A DNA stretch of 64,000 bases from Culturomica massiliensis (GTDB taxonomy: Bacteria; Bacteroidota; Bacteroidia; Bacteroidales; Marinifilaceae): positions 310,001 to 374,000 of the forward strand of contig NZ_LT594621.1 in assembly GCF_900091655.1 (NCBI RefSeq), read 5' to 3'. A program made the position numbers and the translations under genes. Positions 44,963-54,817 of this stretch are shown piece after piece (position 1 is the first letter of the stretch; the number at the start of each line of letters is the position of its first letter). Below the pieces are notes generated by a model. It had not been told where the DNA came from. It saw only the letters and a list, made by a program, of their open reading frames with translations, and ran no database searches.

Positions 44963-46903
44963 ATGATTTCGGTAAATAATGTGAGCGTTGTTTTCGGGGG
45001 TTTTTACCTGTTGGATTCGGTTTCTTTTCTGATCAATAAGAAAGACCGTATTGGTTTGACGGGGCGTAACGGGGCAGGTAAATCGACGATGTTGAAGATG
45101 CTGGCCGGATTACAACAGCCTTCTGAAGGTAATATTTCGATGGCTTCAGACCTTCGTTTGGGCTATTTGCCGCAAAGCATGTTATACAAGGATGGAAATA
45201 CGGTACGGAAGGAAGCAGAAAAGGCTTTTTCCGATTTGCTGGCCTTGCGGGAAGAGGTTGACCGGCTGAATGCGGAATTGGCAGAGCGTACCGATTATGA
45301 ATCAGAGGCCTATATGCATTTGATTGACCGGATCAACGATAAAACGGAACAACTGACGTTGCGGGGAGAAGGAAATGTGAATGGAGAAGTAGAGCTGGTG
45401 CTGAAAGGACTTGGATTTACCAATGAAGATATGGAACGTAAATGTGAGGAGTTTAGCGGCGGATGGCGTATGCGTATCGAACTGGCAAAGATTTTATTGG
45501 AAAAGCCCGACATTTTTTTACTCGATGAACCGACCAATCACCTGGATATTGAATCAATCTCCTGGCTGGAATCTTTTTTGCAGAGCTATCCGGGAGCAGT
45601 CGTATTGGTTTCCCACGACCGGGCATTCCTGGATAATGTTACTTCCAGGACCATTGAAATTTCATTGGGAAAAGTATACGACTATAAAGTATCGTATTCC
45701 AAATATACGGAGTTGCGTAAAGAGCGGGTAGAACAACAATTACGGGCCTATCAGAATCAACAGAACCAAATCCGGGATATGGAAGATTTTATCGAGCGTT
45801 TCCGGTATAAGGCGACGAAAGCCGTACAAGTACAATCCCGTATTAAGCAATTGGAGAAAATCGATCGGATAGAAGTCGAGCAGGAGGATACGGCTCGTAT
45901 CAGGATCCGTTTTCAGCCGGCGGTACGTTCCGGTGAGATTGTTATCAGTGGGCGGGGATTGCATAAATCCTATGGTGAAAAACTGGTGATAAAAGAGGTG
46001 GATGTTGATATATTGCGGGGAGAAAAAGTGGCTTTTGTCGGGAAAAACGGTGAAGGTAAATCTACTTTGGTTAAGATGATCATGAACGAAATTCCTTATG
46101 ACGGGCTTTTAAAAGTCGGTCATAATGTGAATATCGGCTATTTTGCACAAAATCAGGCTGATTTACTGGATACCCGGCTGACTGTACTGGATACGGTGGA
46201 TCGGGTGGCTGTCGGAGAGATTCGCAAGAAAATACGGGATATTCTCGGCGCTTTTTTGTTTTCCGGAGAAGATGTCGATAAAAAGGTAGAAGTTTTGTCC
46301 GGAGGGGAGCGCACCCGTTTGGCAATGGTACGTTTATTGCTTGAGCCTTATAATGTACTGATACTCGATGAGCCGACGAACCATTTGGATATGCGGACGA
46401 AGGATATATTGAAAGAAGCATTGCGTAATTTCGAAGGAACGGTGATTGTCGTTTCCCACGACCGGGATTTCCTGTCCGGTTTGGCCGATAAAGTGTATGA
46501 ATTTGCCAATCATGGCGTAAAAGAATATCTGGGAGGAGTGACGGATTTTCTGGCAGCTAAAAAAATAGCTTGTTTCAGCGAATACGAACGCTGGAAATCC
46601 GGAAAGGGGAAGGGTGAGGCTGGAATTACAGAAGAAACGGTTTCAGAGAATAAAGTGTCGTTTGAAGAACGGAAGCAGTGGAACCGGGAAATCAGGAAAG
46701 CCGAACAGCGGATCGGGAAGGTGGAGCAGGAAATCGCCGCTCTGGAAAAAAAGCAGGAGGAGATGGAAAGACGTATGGCTACGGGAGAAATTGAGGACCG
46801 GCTTTATAAAGAGTATGACGAAGTAAAAAAACGTCAGGAAGAGTGTTTGACGGAGTGGGAAGCGGCACATGAAGCTTTGGAGGAGTTGAAAGAAAAATAT
46901 TGA
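44963..46903 (+). CDS. ABC-F family ATPase (translation factor type)
   Basis: Starting at MISVNNVSVVFGG, the 646-residue protein has two ABC domains and no membrane segment. Walker A motifs are GRNGAGKST and GKNGEGKST, signature motifs are FSGGWRMR and LSGGERTR, and Walker B motifs are IFLLDEPTNHLD and VLILDEPTNHLD. Between them lies the ABC-F linker with charged helices; the C-terminus is a coiled coil (~550-646). The subfamily resembles Uup/YdiF-type ribosome-associated proteins. It acts on stalled or modified ribosomes, or in antibiotic protection; which one cannot be told. Confidence 0.9.
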   Translation: MISVNNVSVVFGGFYLLDSVSFLINKKDRIGLTGRNGAGKSTMLKMLAGLQQPSEGNISMASDLRLGYLPQSMLYKDGNTVRKEAEKAFSDLLALREEVDRLNAELAERTDYESEAYMHLIDRINDKTEQLTLRGEGNVNGEVELVLKGLGFTNEDMERKCEEFSGGWRMRIELAKILLEKPDIFLLDEPTNHLDIESISWLESFLQSYPGAVVLVSHDRAFLDNVTSRTIEISLGKVYDYKVSYSKYTELRKERVEQQLRAYQNQQNQIRDMEDFIERFRYKATKAVQVQSRIKQLEKIDRIEVEQEDTARIRIRFQPAVRSGEIVISGRGLHKSYGEKLVIKEVDVDILRGEKVAFVGKNGEGKSTLVKMIMNEIPYDGLLKVGHNVNIGYFAQNQADLLDTRLTVLDTVDRVAVGEIRKKIRDILGAFLFSGEDVDKKVEVLSGGERTRLAMVRLLLEPYNVLILDEPTNHLDMRTKDILKEALRNFEGTVIVVSHDRDFLSGLADKVYEFANHGVKEYLGGVTDFLAAKKIACFSEYERWKSGKGKGEAGITEETVSENKVSFEERKQWNREIRKAEQRIGKVEQEIAALEKKQEEMERRMATGEIEDRLYKEYDEVKKRQEECLTEWEAAHEALEELKEKY

Positions 46904-46974
46904 TTTACATAAAGGGAAACTTTTGGATTGACAGAAAAGGAGGTGCCCTTAATAATAATTAGAAATAAAAATAT

Positions 46975-47718
46975 ATGGCGAAGTACAAACAAGAGTATAT
47001 TTTCGGAATCCGGGCTGTTATGGAAGCGATACAGCAGGGGAAAGAAATCGATAAAGTGATGTTGAAGCAAGGTACGCGCGGCGAATTGTTCCAGTCGTTG
47101 TTTGCTTTGATCCGGGAAAATAACATTCCTTTCCAATATGTACCGGATGAAGTGTTTAAACCGGTTGCCGACCGCAATCATCAGGGGGTGTTGGCAGAGG
47201 TTTCCCCTGTGGCTTATCAGGATCTTAATGAGGTATTGGATGCTGTAGAAGCGAGAGGGGAAGTACCGTTTATATTGATTCTCGACCGGATTACCGATGT
47301 ACGCAATTTCGGGGCAATAGCCAGAAGTGCGGCTTGTGCAGGAGTACATGCGATCGTCATTCCGAATAAAAATTCGGCTAAAATTTCCTCGGATGCCATA
47401 AAGACGTCTGCCGGAGCATTGTATCATATACCTGTCTGCCGGATCCTCAATTTGAAAAAATTAGTGCGGGAATTAAAATTCGACCGGAAGATTTATGTGT
47501 ATGCGGCTACGGAAAAAGCAACCGAGTTGTATACCGGAGCTGATATGACCCTGCCGCTGGCGATTGTTATGGGAGCAGAAGATAAAGGTATTGACGAAGG
47601 TATATTAAATATCGTGAATCAGCAGATTAAGATTCCGTTGAAAGGAGAGATTGAATCGCTGAATGTGTCGGCCGCTGCCGCGGTAATGTTGTTTGAAGTG
47701 GTCCGTCAGCGCGGATAA
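46975..47718 (+). CDS. rlmB: 23S rRNA (guanosine-2'-O)-methyltransferase, RlmB/TrmH family
   Basis: The N-terminal L30e-like substrate-binding domain (IFGIRAVMEAIQQGKEIDKV) is followed by a SpoU knot domain with motif 1 LDRITDVRNFGAIARSA, motif 2 VMGAEDKGI and motif 3 IPLKGEIESLNVSAAAAVMLFE. It methylates G2251-equivalent in the peptidyl-transferase loop of 23S rRNA. Length 247 is typical. It is 71 bases after the ABC-F gene and probably in the same transcript; a terminator follows. Confidence 0.9.
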   Translation: MAKYKQEYIFGIRAVMEAIQQGKEIDKVMLKQGTRGELFQSLFALIRENNIPFQYVPDEVFKPVADRNHQGVLAEVSPVAYQDLNEVLDAVEARGEVPFILILDRITDVRNFGAIARSAACAGVHAIVIPNKNSAKISSDAIKTSAGALYHIPVCRILNLKKLVRELKFDRKIYVYAATEKATELYTGADMTLPLAIVMGAEDKGIDEGILNIVNQQIKIPLKGEIESLNVSAAAAVMLFEVVRQRG

Positions 47719-47742
47719 CCGGAAAAATATTTTCGAAAATAT

Positions 47743-47776
47743 AAAACGTGTGGAGATTATCATTCACACGTTTTTT
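47743..47776 (+). terminator. Terminator after rlmB
   Basis: The stem AAAACGTGTG / CACACGTTTT has a 12-nt loop and ends in a run of seven Ts. It may also end lptD transcription from the other side. Confidence 0.8.
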
Positions 47777-47838
47777 TATTTTGACATAAAGGCGCGATGC
47801 CATTTGTTCTTACCGGAGTAAAAGCCGTATAAGTCCGT

Positions 47839-50493
47839 TTATCTGTTATAGAAATTGCCGGTATCGTACCAGGATTCTTTTTTCGTTAGTTTGAGGTCTT
47901 TCAATAAGCTTGAGCGTACGTTGATTTGGAAGTTGTATGACTGGTGTGTACCGAACGGGATACAGGAAAATGTCATATCCCAGCAATGCAGGTCGCGGGT
48001 GATATTGAAACTGGTAGCTGTCACTTCGTGGTTACCGAAATCGTATCCCGTAGAGAAACCGATTTTCATTTTTGGAGTCAGCGAAAAATCACCGTTGATA
48101 CGTAACATTTGTGAAAGGGTGCTGCTCGAAAGGGCTTTTGTGGCACCTTCTGCCGAGTTTTTAGTCCAACTTTTCGAATAGTTCAGTGTGTAATCGATAT
48201 TGAACGACCAGGGTACGTCGAAATCGGTGTACCGGTCATAAAATCCACCTACCAGGTCGTTTTTCTCTTCTTTGTTTTTGCCGTTGTCAGAAGAGAACTG
48301 TATGCCGGTAGAAGCCGTGACGCTTTTGAGACGTCCGAGTCCACCGTTATAGCGGTTGATTTTCGTTCCGTTGACGTTGACGGCATAGGGATCCAGAGTT
48401 GCGCTTACGTCCAGGTTGATTCGGTTGTTGAACAGCTTGGTGCGGGCACTCAATCTGATATCACTCCAGTTCAGGGAATCCCTGAACATGTCGTAACTGG
48501 TGGCGATACGGAAACTTTCCAGTAGCTTTATCTTTTTAAATTCGTCTTCGCCGGTCGTATCCTGGTCGTTTCTGACCTTCATTTCCACATTGTTGTCCAG
48601 GCTTAAGTTGATTGTACCGGAAGATTCCAGCGTACCGGTGGGGGTACCGTATATACCGTCTTCAAATATGGAATATTCCTGTGCCTGATTATTCTGGTCC
48701 AGATATACCTTATGATATTTGCTTTTTTTTACGCCCATTTTCGGAGAATAGGAAACGGATATACTCGGGCGGATTACGTGGCGGATAGCATGTATCTTGC
48801 TGTTCGGTTTAAACATAAACATACCGTAGATCGTCGGGTTATAAGCCAGTGATAACGATCCGCTGTAATTGTGGGCATAATGTAACCCATAGGTCGTATC
48901 CTTTTTTACATAGCCTCCGGCTGCATAAGAGGTATCGCTTACCCAGGTTTTTTCGATGGCATGCAGGTATAATACACCGTTATAAGAAAAATTCGGGGTC
49001 AAGGATACGTCTTTGATCAGGTTGATGGTCGTACTCAACGGTATCGAATGCTTGAAACCGTTTTGCCAGTCTTTTGCCAGGGATGATTTAAACAGCAGAT
49101 CTTCTTTTGTTTGTATGCTGTTTCGTAATTCCGCCGTATAAGAGGTGGCAATGTTATCGTACCATTTCAGATTACTCGATTTTCCTTTTTTCCGGAACGG
49201 GTAAAACTGGCTGACCCGGAAATTGACGTTCGGAAAGGTCAATGAAATCGAAGAGTCGCGGCTATTTTGGTTGTGATTGAACGCTGCCGTAAGGCTGAAC
49301 GGTTTTTCCGGCCATTTTTTACTCCAGGATATACTCGACTGTTTACGCTGGTTGGCAATATCATTGATATTAGTGGAGTTGTAATAGTTGTTGTTGGCTG
49401 AAGACATATCTACCGATGCAGAAAACGTGCTGTACGGATTGGCTTTAGCATCTTGCGAATGGGTCCACCGGATCGACCAGTCGCTGGATTGGGTATAGTC
49501 CGGCATACCTTTTTCGCTGGTATGGTTGCGGCTCATCGTAAAATTGAGATTACCGCTGTATTTGTATTTTTTACGGTAATTGGATATTACGTTCAGTCCC
49601 CACGAGCCGTTGGTATATATATCTCCGGTCAAAGACAGGTCAATGTAATCGCTGATCGCAAAATAATATCCGCCGTTTCTAAGATTAAAACCACGCATCC
49701 GTTCATCTCCATAGGTGGGCATGATAATACCCGAGGTCCCTTTTTTGGTAATGGGAAAGAAGCCGAACGGGATAGCGAGCGGAAGAGGAACATCTTCGAT
49801 AACCAGGTTTGCCAGACCGGAGATCACTTTTTTATCCTTTATCATTTTGGCCCGTCGCATATGAATATAGAAATGCGGATGATCGTGCTGGTCACAAGTT
49901 GTATACCAACCGTCTTTCACACAATAAATCGAGTCGGACATTCGTTTGGTCAATTTGCCCTGTACATAGCCGTCGCCTTCCTGGGTAATGATTTCCTTGA
50001 CAAATCCTTTTCCCGTTTCGAAATTGTATTTCAATTCTTTGGATTCGAACTCCTGACCTCCGTCTTTAAATTTCGGAGTACCGATCAACGTACCTGACGT
50101 ATCCGGCATCCCGGATGCGAAAGCCTGTTTCTTATCCATGTCCAATTCAATGAATTGGGCGTTTAGTTCGGTTTTTAAATACTTGACGTTTGCATTTCCG
50201 TACAGATATACTTTTTTTTGCTCGATAGAAAAACGGATGGAATCTTCGGCATCGTAAGAGATGATATCTTTAAAAAGAGGTTTGTCGGGTTTGACCGAAT
50301 CTCCGCTGACCGTATCGACCCGTATCGTGTCGCTTACGACGACTAAGGTGTCGGCAGGGGGTAGGGAAAGAGGTCGTAGAAGGTGTAAGGAGTCGGCTTT
50401 CTCTTGTGCAGAAAGTATTGAGAAAGAAAATGTTGTCATTATAAAAATGAAACACACCTTAATAAATTGGTATATATATTCTCTAATTTGCAA
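47839..50493 (-). CDS. lptD: LptD-like LPS-assembly outer-membrane protein
   Basis: An N-terminal signal segment ends at LSAQEKADS. It precedes an OstA/LptA-like beta-jellyroll region (KVYLYGNANVKYLKTELNAQFIELDMDKKQAFASG), then a large beta-barrel with many alternating strands. This is the Bacteroidetes version of LptD, 884 residues, which inserts LPS in the outer leaflet with LptE. An internal Met at 50439 is a weaker start because it would shorten the signal peptide. A minus-strand TACATTTG (50553-50560) is the likely -7 box. Confidence 0.85.
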   Translation of the reverse strand: MQIREYIYQFIKVCFIFIMTTFSFSILSAQEKADSLHLLRPLSLPPADTLVVVSDTIRVDTVSGDSVKPDKPLFKDIISYDAEDSIRFSIEQKKVYLYGNANVKYLKTELNAQFIELDMDKKQAFASGMPDTSGTLIGTPKFKDGGQEFESKELKYNFETGKGFVKEIITQEGDGYVQGKLTKRMSDSIYCVKDGWYTTCDQHDHPHFYIHMRRAKMIKDKKVISGLANLVIEDVPLPLAIPFGFFPITKKGTSGIIMPTYGDERMRGFNLRNGGYYFAISDYIDLSLTGDIYTNGSWGLNVISNYRKKYKYSGNLNFTMSRNHTSEKGMPDYTQSSDWSIRWTHSQDAKANPYSTFSASVDMSSANNNYYNSTNINDIANQRKQSSISWSKKWPEKPFSLTAAFNHNQNSRDSSISLTFPNVNFRVSQFYPFRKKGKSSNLKWYDNIATSYTAELRNSIQTKEDLLFKSSLAKDWQNGFKHSIPLSTTINLIKDVSLTPNFSYNGVLYLHAIEKTWVSDTSYAAGGYVKKDTTYGLHYAHNYSGSLSLAYNPTIYGMFMFKPNSKIHAIRHVIRPSISVSYSPKMGVKKSKYHKVYLDQNNQAQEYSIFEDGIYGTPTGTLESSGTINLSLDNNVEMKVRNDQDTTGEDEFKKIKLLESFRIATSYDMFRDSLNWSDIRLSARTKLFNNRINLDVSATLDPYAVNVNGTKINRYNGGLGRLKSVTASTGIQFSSDNGKNKEEKNDLVGGFYDRYTDFDVPWSFNIDYTLNYSKSWTKNSAEGATKALSSSTLSQMLRINGDFSLTPKMKIGFSTGYDFGNHEVTATSFNITRDLHCWDMTFSCIPFGTHQSYNFQINVRSSLLKDLKLTKKESWYDTGNFYNR

Positions 50494-50552
50494 TTTATTG
50501 TATTATTTTTGTATTGAATATAATTGCCGTTTTACTTTCTGTATTCGGAGGG

Positions 50553-50560
50553 CAAATGTA
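50553..50560 (-). promoter_or_regulatory. -7 element of lptD
   Basis: TACATTTG on the minus strand, 59 bases before the start, matches TAnnTTTG; the upstream box is not evident. Confidence 0.45.
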
Positions 50561-50612
50561 AGAAATATTGATTGTTAATACTCACGATTCTTTTTAAAAA
50601 GTTTTAAATGTC

Positions 50613-51746
50613 ATGATAATTCGATACGGGGCGGGTTGGTTTTTGTTGGTATTTTTGTTTTTTATCCTTTCATTAAGTGCTGTTGCTCAGGCTGATTTGG
50701 GCAAAATTCGTTGCGTTTGCATTGACGCAGGGCATGGCGGAAAAGATCCCGGTTGTGTCGGATCAAAGAGTTATGAAAAGAATATTACCCTGAAAGTGGC
50801 TTTGGAAGTGGGGCGGTTGATCAAGGAAAAAGTGCCTGATGTAAAAGTTGTATATACCCGGCAAAAAGATGTATTTGTCCAATTGGGAGACCGGAGTAAA
50901 TTTGCTAACGACCAGAAAGCTGATCTTTTTATCTCCATTCATGCGAATGCCGTAAAAGAACGTTCGGTACGCGGAATTGAAACGTATATACTCGGTTTAC
51001 ACAAGACGGAGGCGAATTTGAAGGTGGCTATGCGTGAAAACTCGGTAATCAAATACGAGGACGATTATACGGTGAAATATGCCGGTTTTGATCCTTCCAA
51101 TGCAGAGTCTTATATTATTTTTTCGATGATGCAGAGTCTGTATCTCGGCAAAAGTCTCGAGTTTGCCGGATTGGTACAGGAAGAATTGATCAAGAGTACA
51201 GCAAAGAAGGATCGCAGTGTGCAACAGGCAGGGTACTTGGTTTTGAAGGATGTAGCAATGCCGGCTATTTTGGTGGAATTGGGATTTTTGTCCAATCCGG
51301 AGGAAGAAATTTTTTTAAATTCGTCTGCCGGACAGCGTAAGATGGCCAATTCTATTGTGACGGCTTTTATTCGCTATAAGGCACATGTCGAAAGAAACAG
51401 CGCTATTTTGAGTCAGGCCGGAACCGAAGATTCAGAGGAGGTTTCTGTACCGGATGAAGAAAAGAATACGGTGATTCCGACCGATTTTTTCTATGCGGTG
51501 CAAGTCGCTTCGGCGGGTGCAAAAATCAAGGAACCGGCTAAGTTGTGTTCTTCTTTTTCTGTTTGTGAAATACATACCGGTGATCGCTACCGCTATTATG
51601 TCGGTGCGGCACAAAGTTTTGATGACGTGAAGAAAAGTTTGGGGAAAGTTCGTAAAATTGTAAAAGATTGCTTTATAATAGCCGTACATAAAGGAAAATT
51701 AATTAAGATTGCGGAGGCACGGGAAATAGAAAAGAAATTGAAATGA
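50613..51746 (+). CDS. Secreted N-acetylmuramoyl-L-alanine amidase (AmiC type) with SPOR-like C-terminus
   Basis: A signal/anchor (FLLVFLFFILSLSAVAQA) precedes an Amidase_3 domain with zinc ligands in CIDAGHGGKDPG (His), YEKNIT (Glu region) and ISIHANA (His), and a catalytic Glu in ILVELGFLSNPEEE. The last ~80 residues (FYAVQVASAGAKI, YRYYVGAAQSFDDVKKSLGKVRK) look like a SPOR domain, which binds denuded septal glycan. It cleaves the stem peptide from MurNAc during cell separation. The gene is 1 base upstream of the MCE gene, so the two are co-translated. Confidence 0.9.
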   Translation: MIIRYGAGWFLLVFLFFILSLSAVAQADLGKIRCVCIDAGHGGKDPGCVGSKSYEKNITLKVALEVGRLIKEKVPDVKVVYTRQKDVFVQLGDRSKFANDQKADLFISIHANAVKERSVRGIETYILGLHKTEANLKVAMRENSVIKYEDDYTVKYAGFDPSNAESYIIFSMMQSLYLGKSLEFAGLVQEELIKSTAKKDRSVQQAGYLVLKDVAMPAILVELGFLSNPEEEIFLNSSAGQRKMANSIVTAFIRYKAHVERNSAILSQAGTEDSEEVSVPDEEKNTVIPTDFFYAVQVASAGAKIKEPAKLCSSFSVCEIHTGDRYRYYVGAAQSFDDVKKSLGKVRKIVKDCFIIAVHKGKLIKIAEAREIEKKLK

Positions 51747-51747
51747 T

Positions 51748-52938
51748 ATGAAAATAAGGAAGGAAGTGAAGTTGGCCATAACGGCTATTGCCGCAGTGGT
51801 TATCCTGATTTGGGGTATTAATTTTCTGAAAGCGAAAGCCTTGTTCGACCGGAACAATATGTTTTATGGGGTGTATGAACGGGTGGATGGACTGAAGGTA
51901 TCCAGTAGTGTTGTATATAGAGGATATCACGTGGGACAGGTAAATGCCATCCGCTTTATCGGGAAACGTTTCGACCGGGTATTGGTGCAGTTTTCAATAG
52001 GAAAAAATCTGGAAATCCCGGCTAATTCGATAGCGGCTATACAGAGTACTGATTTGATGGGCTCGAAAGCTATCAATATTATACCGGGGAATGCTCTTGC
52101 TTATGCCAATAGCGGAGATACGTTGAAAACCCAAATAGAGTTGGGGTTGATAGAGCAAATGAATAAGCAGATACAACCCCTGAAACTGAAGGCTGAAAAT
52201 ATACTTTCTTCCCTCGATTCCGTATTGACCGATATACAGGAAGTATTTAACAGCAATACGAAAGGGAATATTGAAAAGAGTTTGCAGAGTGTACGGAATA
52301 CATTGTCGAATGTAGAGCATGCTTCTGCTGGACTCGACCAGTTGATTACAGGGCAATCTTCGCAAATTGCCTCGATATTGGAAAATGTCAATAGCATATC
52401 AGCCAATTTGCGGGAAAATAACCATAATATCTCCCGGGGTATCGATAATATCGTCGTTATTTCCGACTCGTTGCGGAGTGTAAACCTGAACCAAACGGTA
52501 CATCGTCTTAACGGTATATTGGAACAGCTCGATTCGATTACCCGGAAAATTAACCGGGGAAAAGGAACGTTCGGAGAGATGGTCAACGATGACGATCTGT
52601 ATTATAATCTGACAGCCGTCAGTGAGAACCTGAATAAGTTACTGGTCGATTTCAGGTCTGATCCCAAACGGTTTGTTAATTTGTCCCTTTTTGATTTCGG
52701 CGGATCGGGAAAACAGGGGAAAGACAATTATGGAATTGCCATTTATGAATCGGAGAAGCCGCTTCCGCTGACAGCCGAGTTGTATCTGAAATATCCTGAT
52801 TTAAAGGAAATTAAACGTCACGGGCGTTTCTTTTATTTGATTGGAAGCTATGCTACTTTGAAGCGGGCAGAGAAGGATTTGACTATTGTTAATAAAGCTT
52901 TCAAAGATGCATTTATTGTTAAAATATCACAAAACTAA
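51748..52938 (+). CDS. MlaD/MCE-domain lipid transport protein
   Basis: One N-terminal membrane helix (LAITAIAAVVILIWGINFLKAKAL) is followed by an MCE domain (MFYGVYERVDGLKVSSSVVYRGYHVGQV, ending in DLMGSKAINIIPG), then a long helical region rich in heptads. The C-terminus (GRFFYLIGSYATLKRAEKDL) resembles a SPOR-like module. MCE proteins form hexameric tunnels that move phospholipids between membranes. The MlaE permease and MlaF ATPase are not adjacent. Confidence 0.88.
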   Translation: MKIRKEVKLAITAIAAVVILIWGINFLKAKALFDRNNMFYGVYERVDGLKVSSSVVYRGYHVGQVNAIRFIGKRFDRVLVQFSIGKNLEIPANSIAAIQSTDLMGSKAINIIPGNALAYANSGDTLKTQIELGLIEQMNKQIQPLKLKAENILSSLDSVLTDIQEVFNSNTKGNIEKSLQSVRNTLSNVEHASAGLDQLITGQSSQIASILENVNSISANLRENNHNISRGIDNIVVISDSLRSVNLNQTVHRLNGILEQLDSITRKINRGKGTFGEMVNDDDLYYNLTAVSENLNKLLVDFRSDPKRFVNLSLFDFGGSGKQGKDNYGIAIYESEKPLPLTAELYLKYPDLKEIKRHGRFFYLIGSYATLKRAEKDLTIVNKAFKDAFIVKISQN

Positions 52939-52944
52939 TATGTA

Positions 52945-53036
52945 GAACGCTTCTAAATAGGATCGTTTTAAGGGAGGGATGTAGTTGACATAATGTTGTA
53001 ACGAAACTTATTTTTATGTCAAATGTTGAAGCGTTC
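52945..53036. repeat. Nested inverted repeats upstream of dnaA
   Basis: GAACGCTTC (52945-52953) pairs perfectly with GAAGCGTTC (53028-53036). Inside it TTGACATAA (52985-52993) pairs with TTATGTCAA (53014-53022). Both lie in the 380-base gap between the MCE gene and dnaA. They could be a terminator-like structure or protein-binding sites. Confidence 0.5.
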
Positions 53037-53109
53037 ACTCACCTTCTGCTTTAATATTTTAGGCAGGACAATCCCGTATAAATTTTGAGTCTGTTTTCTT
53101 GTATTATAT

Positions 53110-53169
53110 AAGAAAATTTTCTTTAAAAAAATCTTGGATTTTGTTTATATATAACTGATAATCAGTTAT
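53110..53169. promoter_or_regulatory. Palindromes upstream of dnaA
   Basis: AAGAAAATTTTCTT (53110-53123) is a 14-bp palindrome. ATAACTGAT-A-ATCAGTTAT (53151-53169) is a 9-bp inverted repeat around one base. They lie about 150-210 bp before dnaA and could be operators. No clear DnaA box (TTATCCACA type) is seen. Confidence 0.45.
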
Positions 53170-53224
53170 GTGTATCTAAATCGCTGATAAATAAACCTTA
53201 ATGGCTTTTTATAAAAAATCAAAT

Positions 53225-53256
53225 AAAAACCGATTTTTTTTTGTTGGTTTTTTTTT
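53225..53256 (+). terminator. Terminator-like hairpin before dnaA
   Basis: AAAAACC (53225-53231) pairs with GGTTTTT (53246-53252), followed by more Ts. It could stop readthrough from the MCE gene; base composition is so biased that this may be chance. Confidence 0.4.
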
Positions 53257-53318
53257 GGAAATTAGCGTTCCCAAAACAGAGAAGAAGAGTATAATATATA
53301 TATCTGTATAACAGAACT

Positions 53319-54743
53319 ATGGAAAAAGATTGTAAAATAATTTGGTCGAAATGTTTGAAGTTGATTGAGGAGCAGTTGCCGCCCAAAACATACAAGACAT
53401 GGTTTGAGCCGATACGTCCTTTGAGGTTCAAGGAGGGGGTGTTGACGATACAGGTAGCGAGTAGCTATGTTTACGAATGCCTGGAAGAGCGTTTTATAGA
53501 TATATTGCGCAGTTCTTTGAAGACAGTGATCGGTCCGAATGCCAAGTTGGAATATTCGGTTGTTGTTGAGAATCAGCCTAAAAAGCCGTTATCAGTTACC
53601 ATGTCTTCATCGCCTGAGAAAAAACCGGAAGCGAATACCATTTATCTGAACAATCAGATTTCCGGCGGATTGAAAAATCCGTTCGAACGGAATGTGAGCC
53701 GTTTACAGATCGATTCTCAATTGAACCCGGCTTATACAATGGAAAGTTTTGTTGAAGGCGGCTGTAACCGTTTGGCGAAATCTGCCGGTATGGCTATCGG
53801 ACAGAATCCGGGAGGAACCGCTTTTAATCCTTTGCTGATATACGGTGGTTCCGGATTGGGAAAAACCCATCTGGCACAAGCCATCGGACTGGAAGTAAAG
53901 CAAAATTTTCCGGAGAAGATCGTATTATATGTATCTACCAATCTTTTTCAGACACAGTTTACCGAAGCCGTACGAAAGAATGAAATCAACGATTTTCTGC
54001 ATTTCTATCAATTGATAGATGTATTGATTTTGGACGATATTCACGAATTGGCAGGCAAGACGGCTACGCAGAACACTTTTTTCCATATATTCAACCATTT
54101 GCAGCAACTCGGAAAACAGTTGATACTGACTTGTGATAAGGCTCCGGCTGAGTTGAGCGGGATTGAAGACCGGTTGCTGTCCCGTTTTAAATGGGGGTTG
54201 TCCGCAGAAATCAAATCGCCGGATTTTGAAACCCGTAAAGAAATTGTATTGTACAAGGCAAAGAAAGATGGTATTGAATTTTCTGACGATGTGATTGCCT
54301 ATATTTGTAAATTTGTAAATAACAATGTCCGGGAGCTCGAGGGAGCGATGATTTCTTTGCTGGCGCAGGCTACCTTTAATAAAAAGGATCTGACGGTTGA
54401 GCTGGTCAGGGATATTTTGGGTAAGATGGTTCGGAAACAGGCAACCGAGGATTTGACGGTCGATAAAATTCAGCAGGTGATATGTACTCATTTCCATATC
54501 GAGCCGGAAGCTTTGCAGGCGAAGACCCGGAAGCGGGAAGTGGTACAGGCGCGTCAGTTGGCAATGTATTTTTGTAAGAATTATACGAAAGCTTCTTTGT
54601 CGTTTATCGGAAATCAGATCGGCAAAAAGGATCATGCAACGGTATTGTATGCCTGTAAAGCTGTTACCGATCTGATGGAGACTGATAGAAAGTTCCGTAT
54701 AGAAGTGGAAGAGATTCAGAAAAAATTGTATTGCAGCAATTGA
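53319..54743 (+). CDS. dnaA: Chromosomal replication initiator DnaA
   Basis: All four DnaA domains are visible in 474 residues: domain I (WSKCLKLIEEQLPPKTYKTWFEPI), a linker, the AAA+ domain III with Walker A GGSGLGKTHLAQ and Walker B VLILDDIHEL plus sensor 1 LILTCDKAP, and domain IV with the DNA-binding signature GKKDHATVLYACKAV. It binds origin boxes and opens oriC. No dnaN follows. A strong terminator lies just after the gene. Confidence 0.96.
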   Translation: MEKDCKIIWSKCLKLIEEQLPPKTYKTWFEPIRPLRFKEGVLTIQVASSYVYECLEERFIDILRSSLKTVIGPNAKLEYSVVVENQPKKPLSVTMSSSPEKKPEANTIYLNNQISGGLKNPFERNVSRLQIDSQLNPAYTMESFVEGGCNRLAKSAGMAIGQNPGGTAFNPLLIYGGSGLGKTHLAQAIGLEVKQNFPEKIVLYVSTNLFQTQFTEAVRKNEINDFLHFYQLIDVLILDDIHELAGKTATQNTFFHIFNHLQQLGKQLILTCDKAPAELSGIEDRLLSRFKWGLSAEIKSPDFETRKEIVLYKAKKDGIEFSDDVIAYICKFVNNNVRELEGAMISLLAQATFNKKDLTVELVRDILGKMVRKQATEDLTVDKIQQVICTHFHIEPEALQAKTRKREVVQARQLAMYFCKNYTKASLSFIGNQIGKKDHATVLYACKAVTDLMETDRKFRIEVEEIQKKLYCSN

Positions 54744-54768
54744 TCGGAAAGTATAAATGAATTAACGA

Positions 54769-54812
54769 GGGGTTAGAGTTTAGTCCGGGACTGAATTTTA
54801 GCCCCTTTTTTT
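54769..54812 (+). terminator. Long-stem terminator between dnaA and yigZ
   Basis: GGGGTTAGAGTTTAGTCC (54769-54786) pairs with GGACTGAATTTTAGCCCC (54788-54805), with some G-U pairs, followed by TTTTTTT. Only 5 bases separate the T run from the yigZ start codon, so it may also control yigZ. Confidence 0.8.
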
Positions 54813-54817
54813 AAGCT

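Noticed and set aside
52939..53318. Replication origin next to dnaA
   Set aside because: The gap is AT-rich, but no DnaA-box cluster was found and dnaN/recF do not follow, so an oriC call is not supported.
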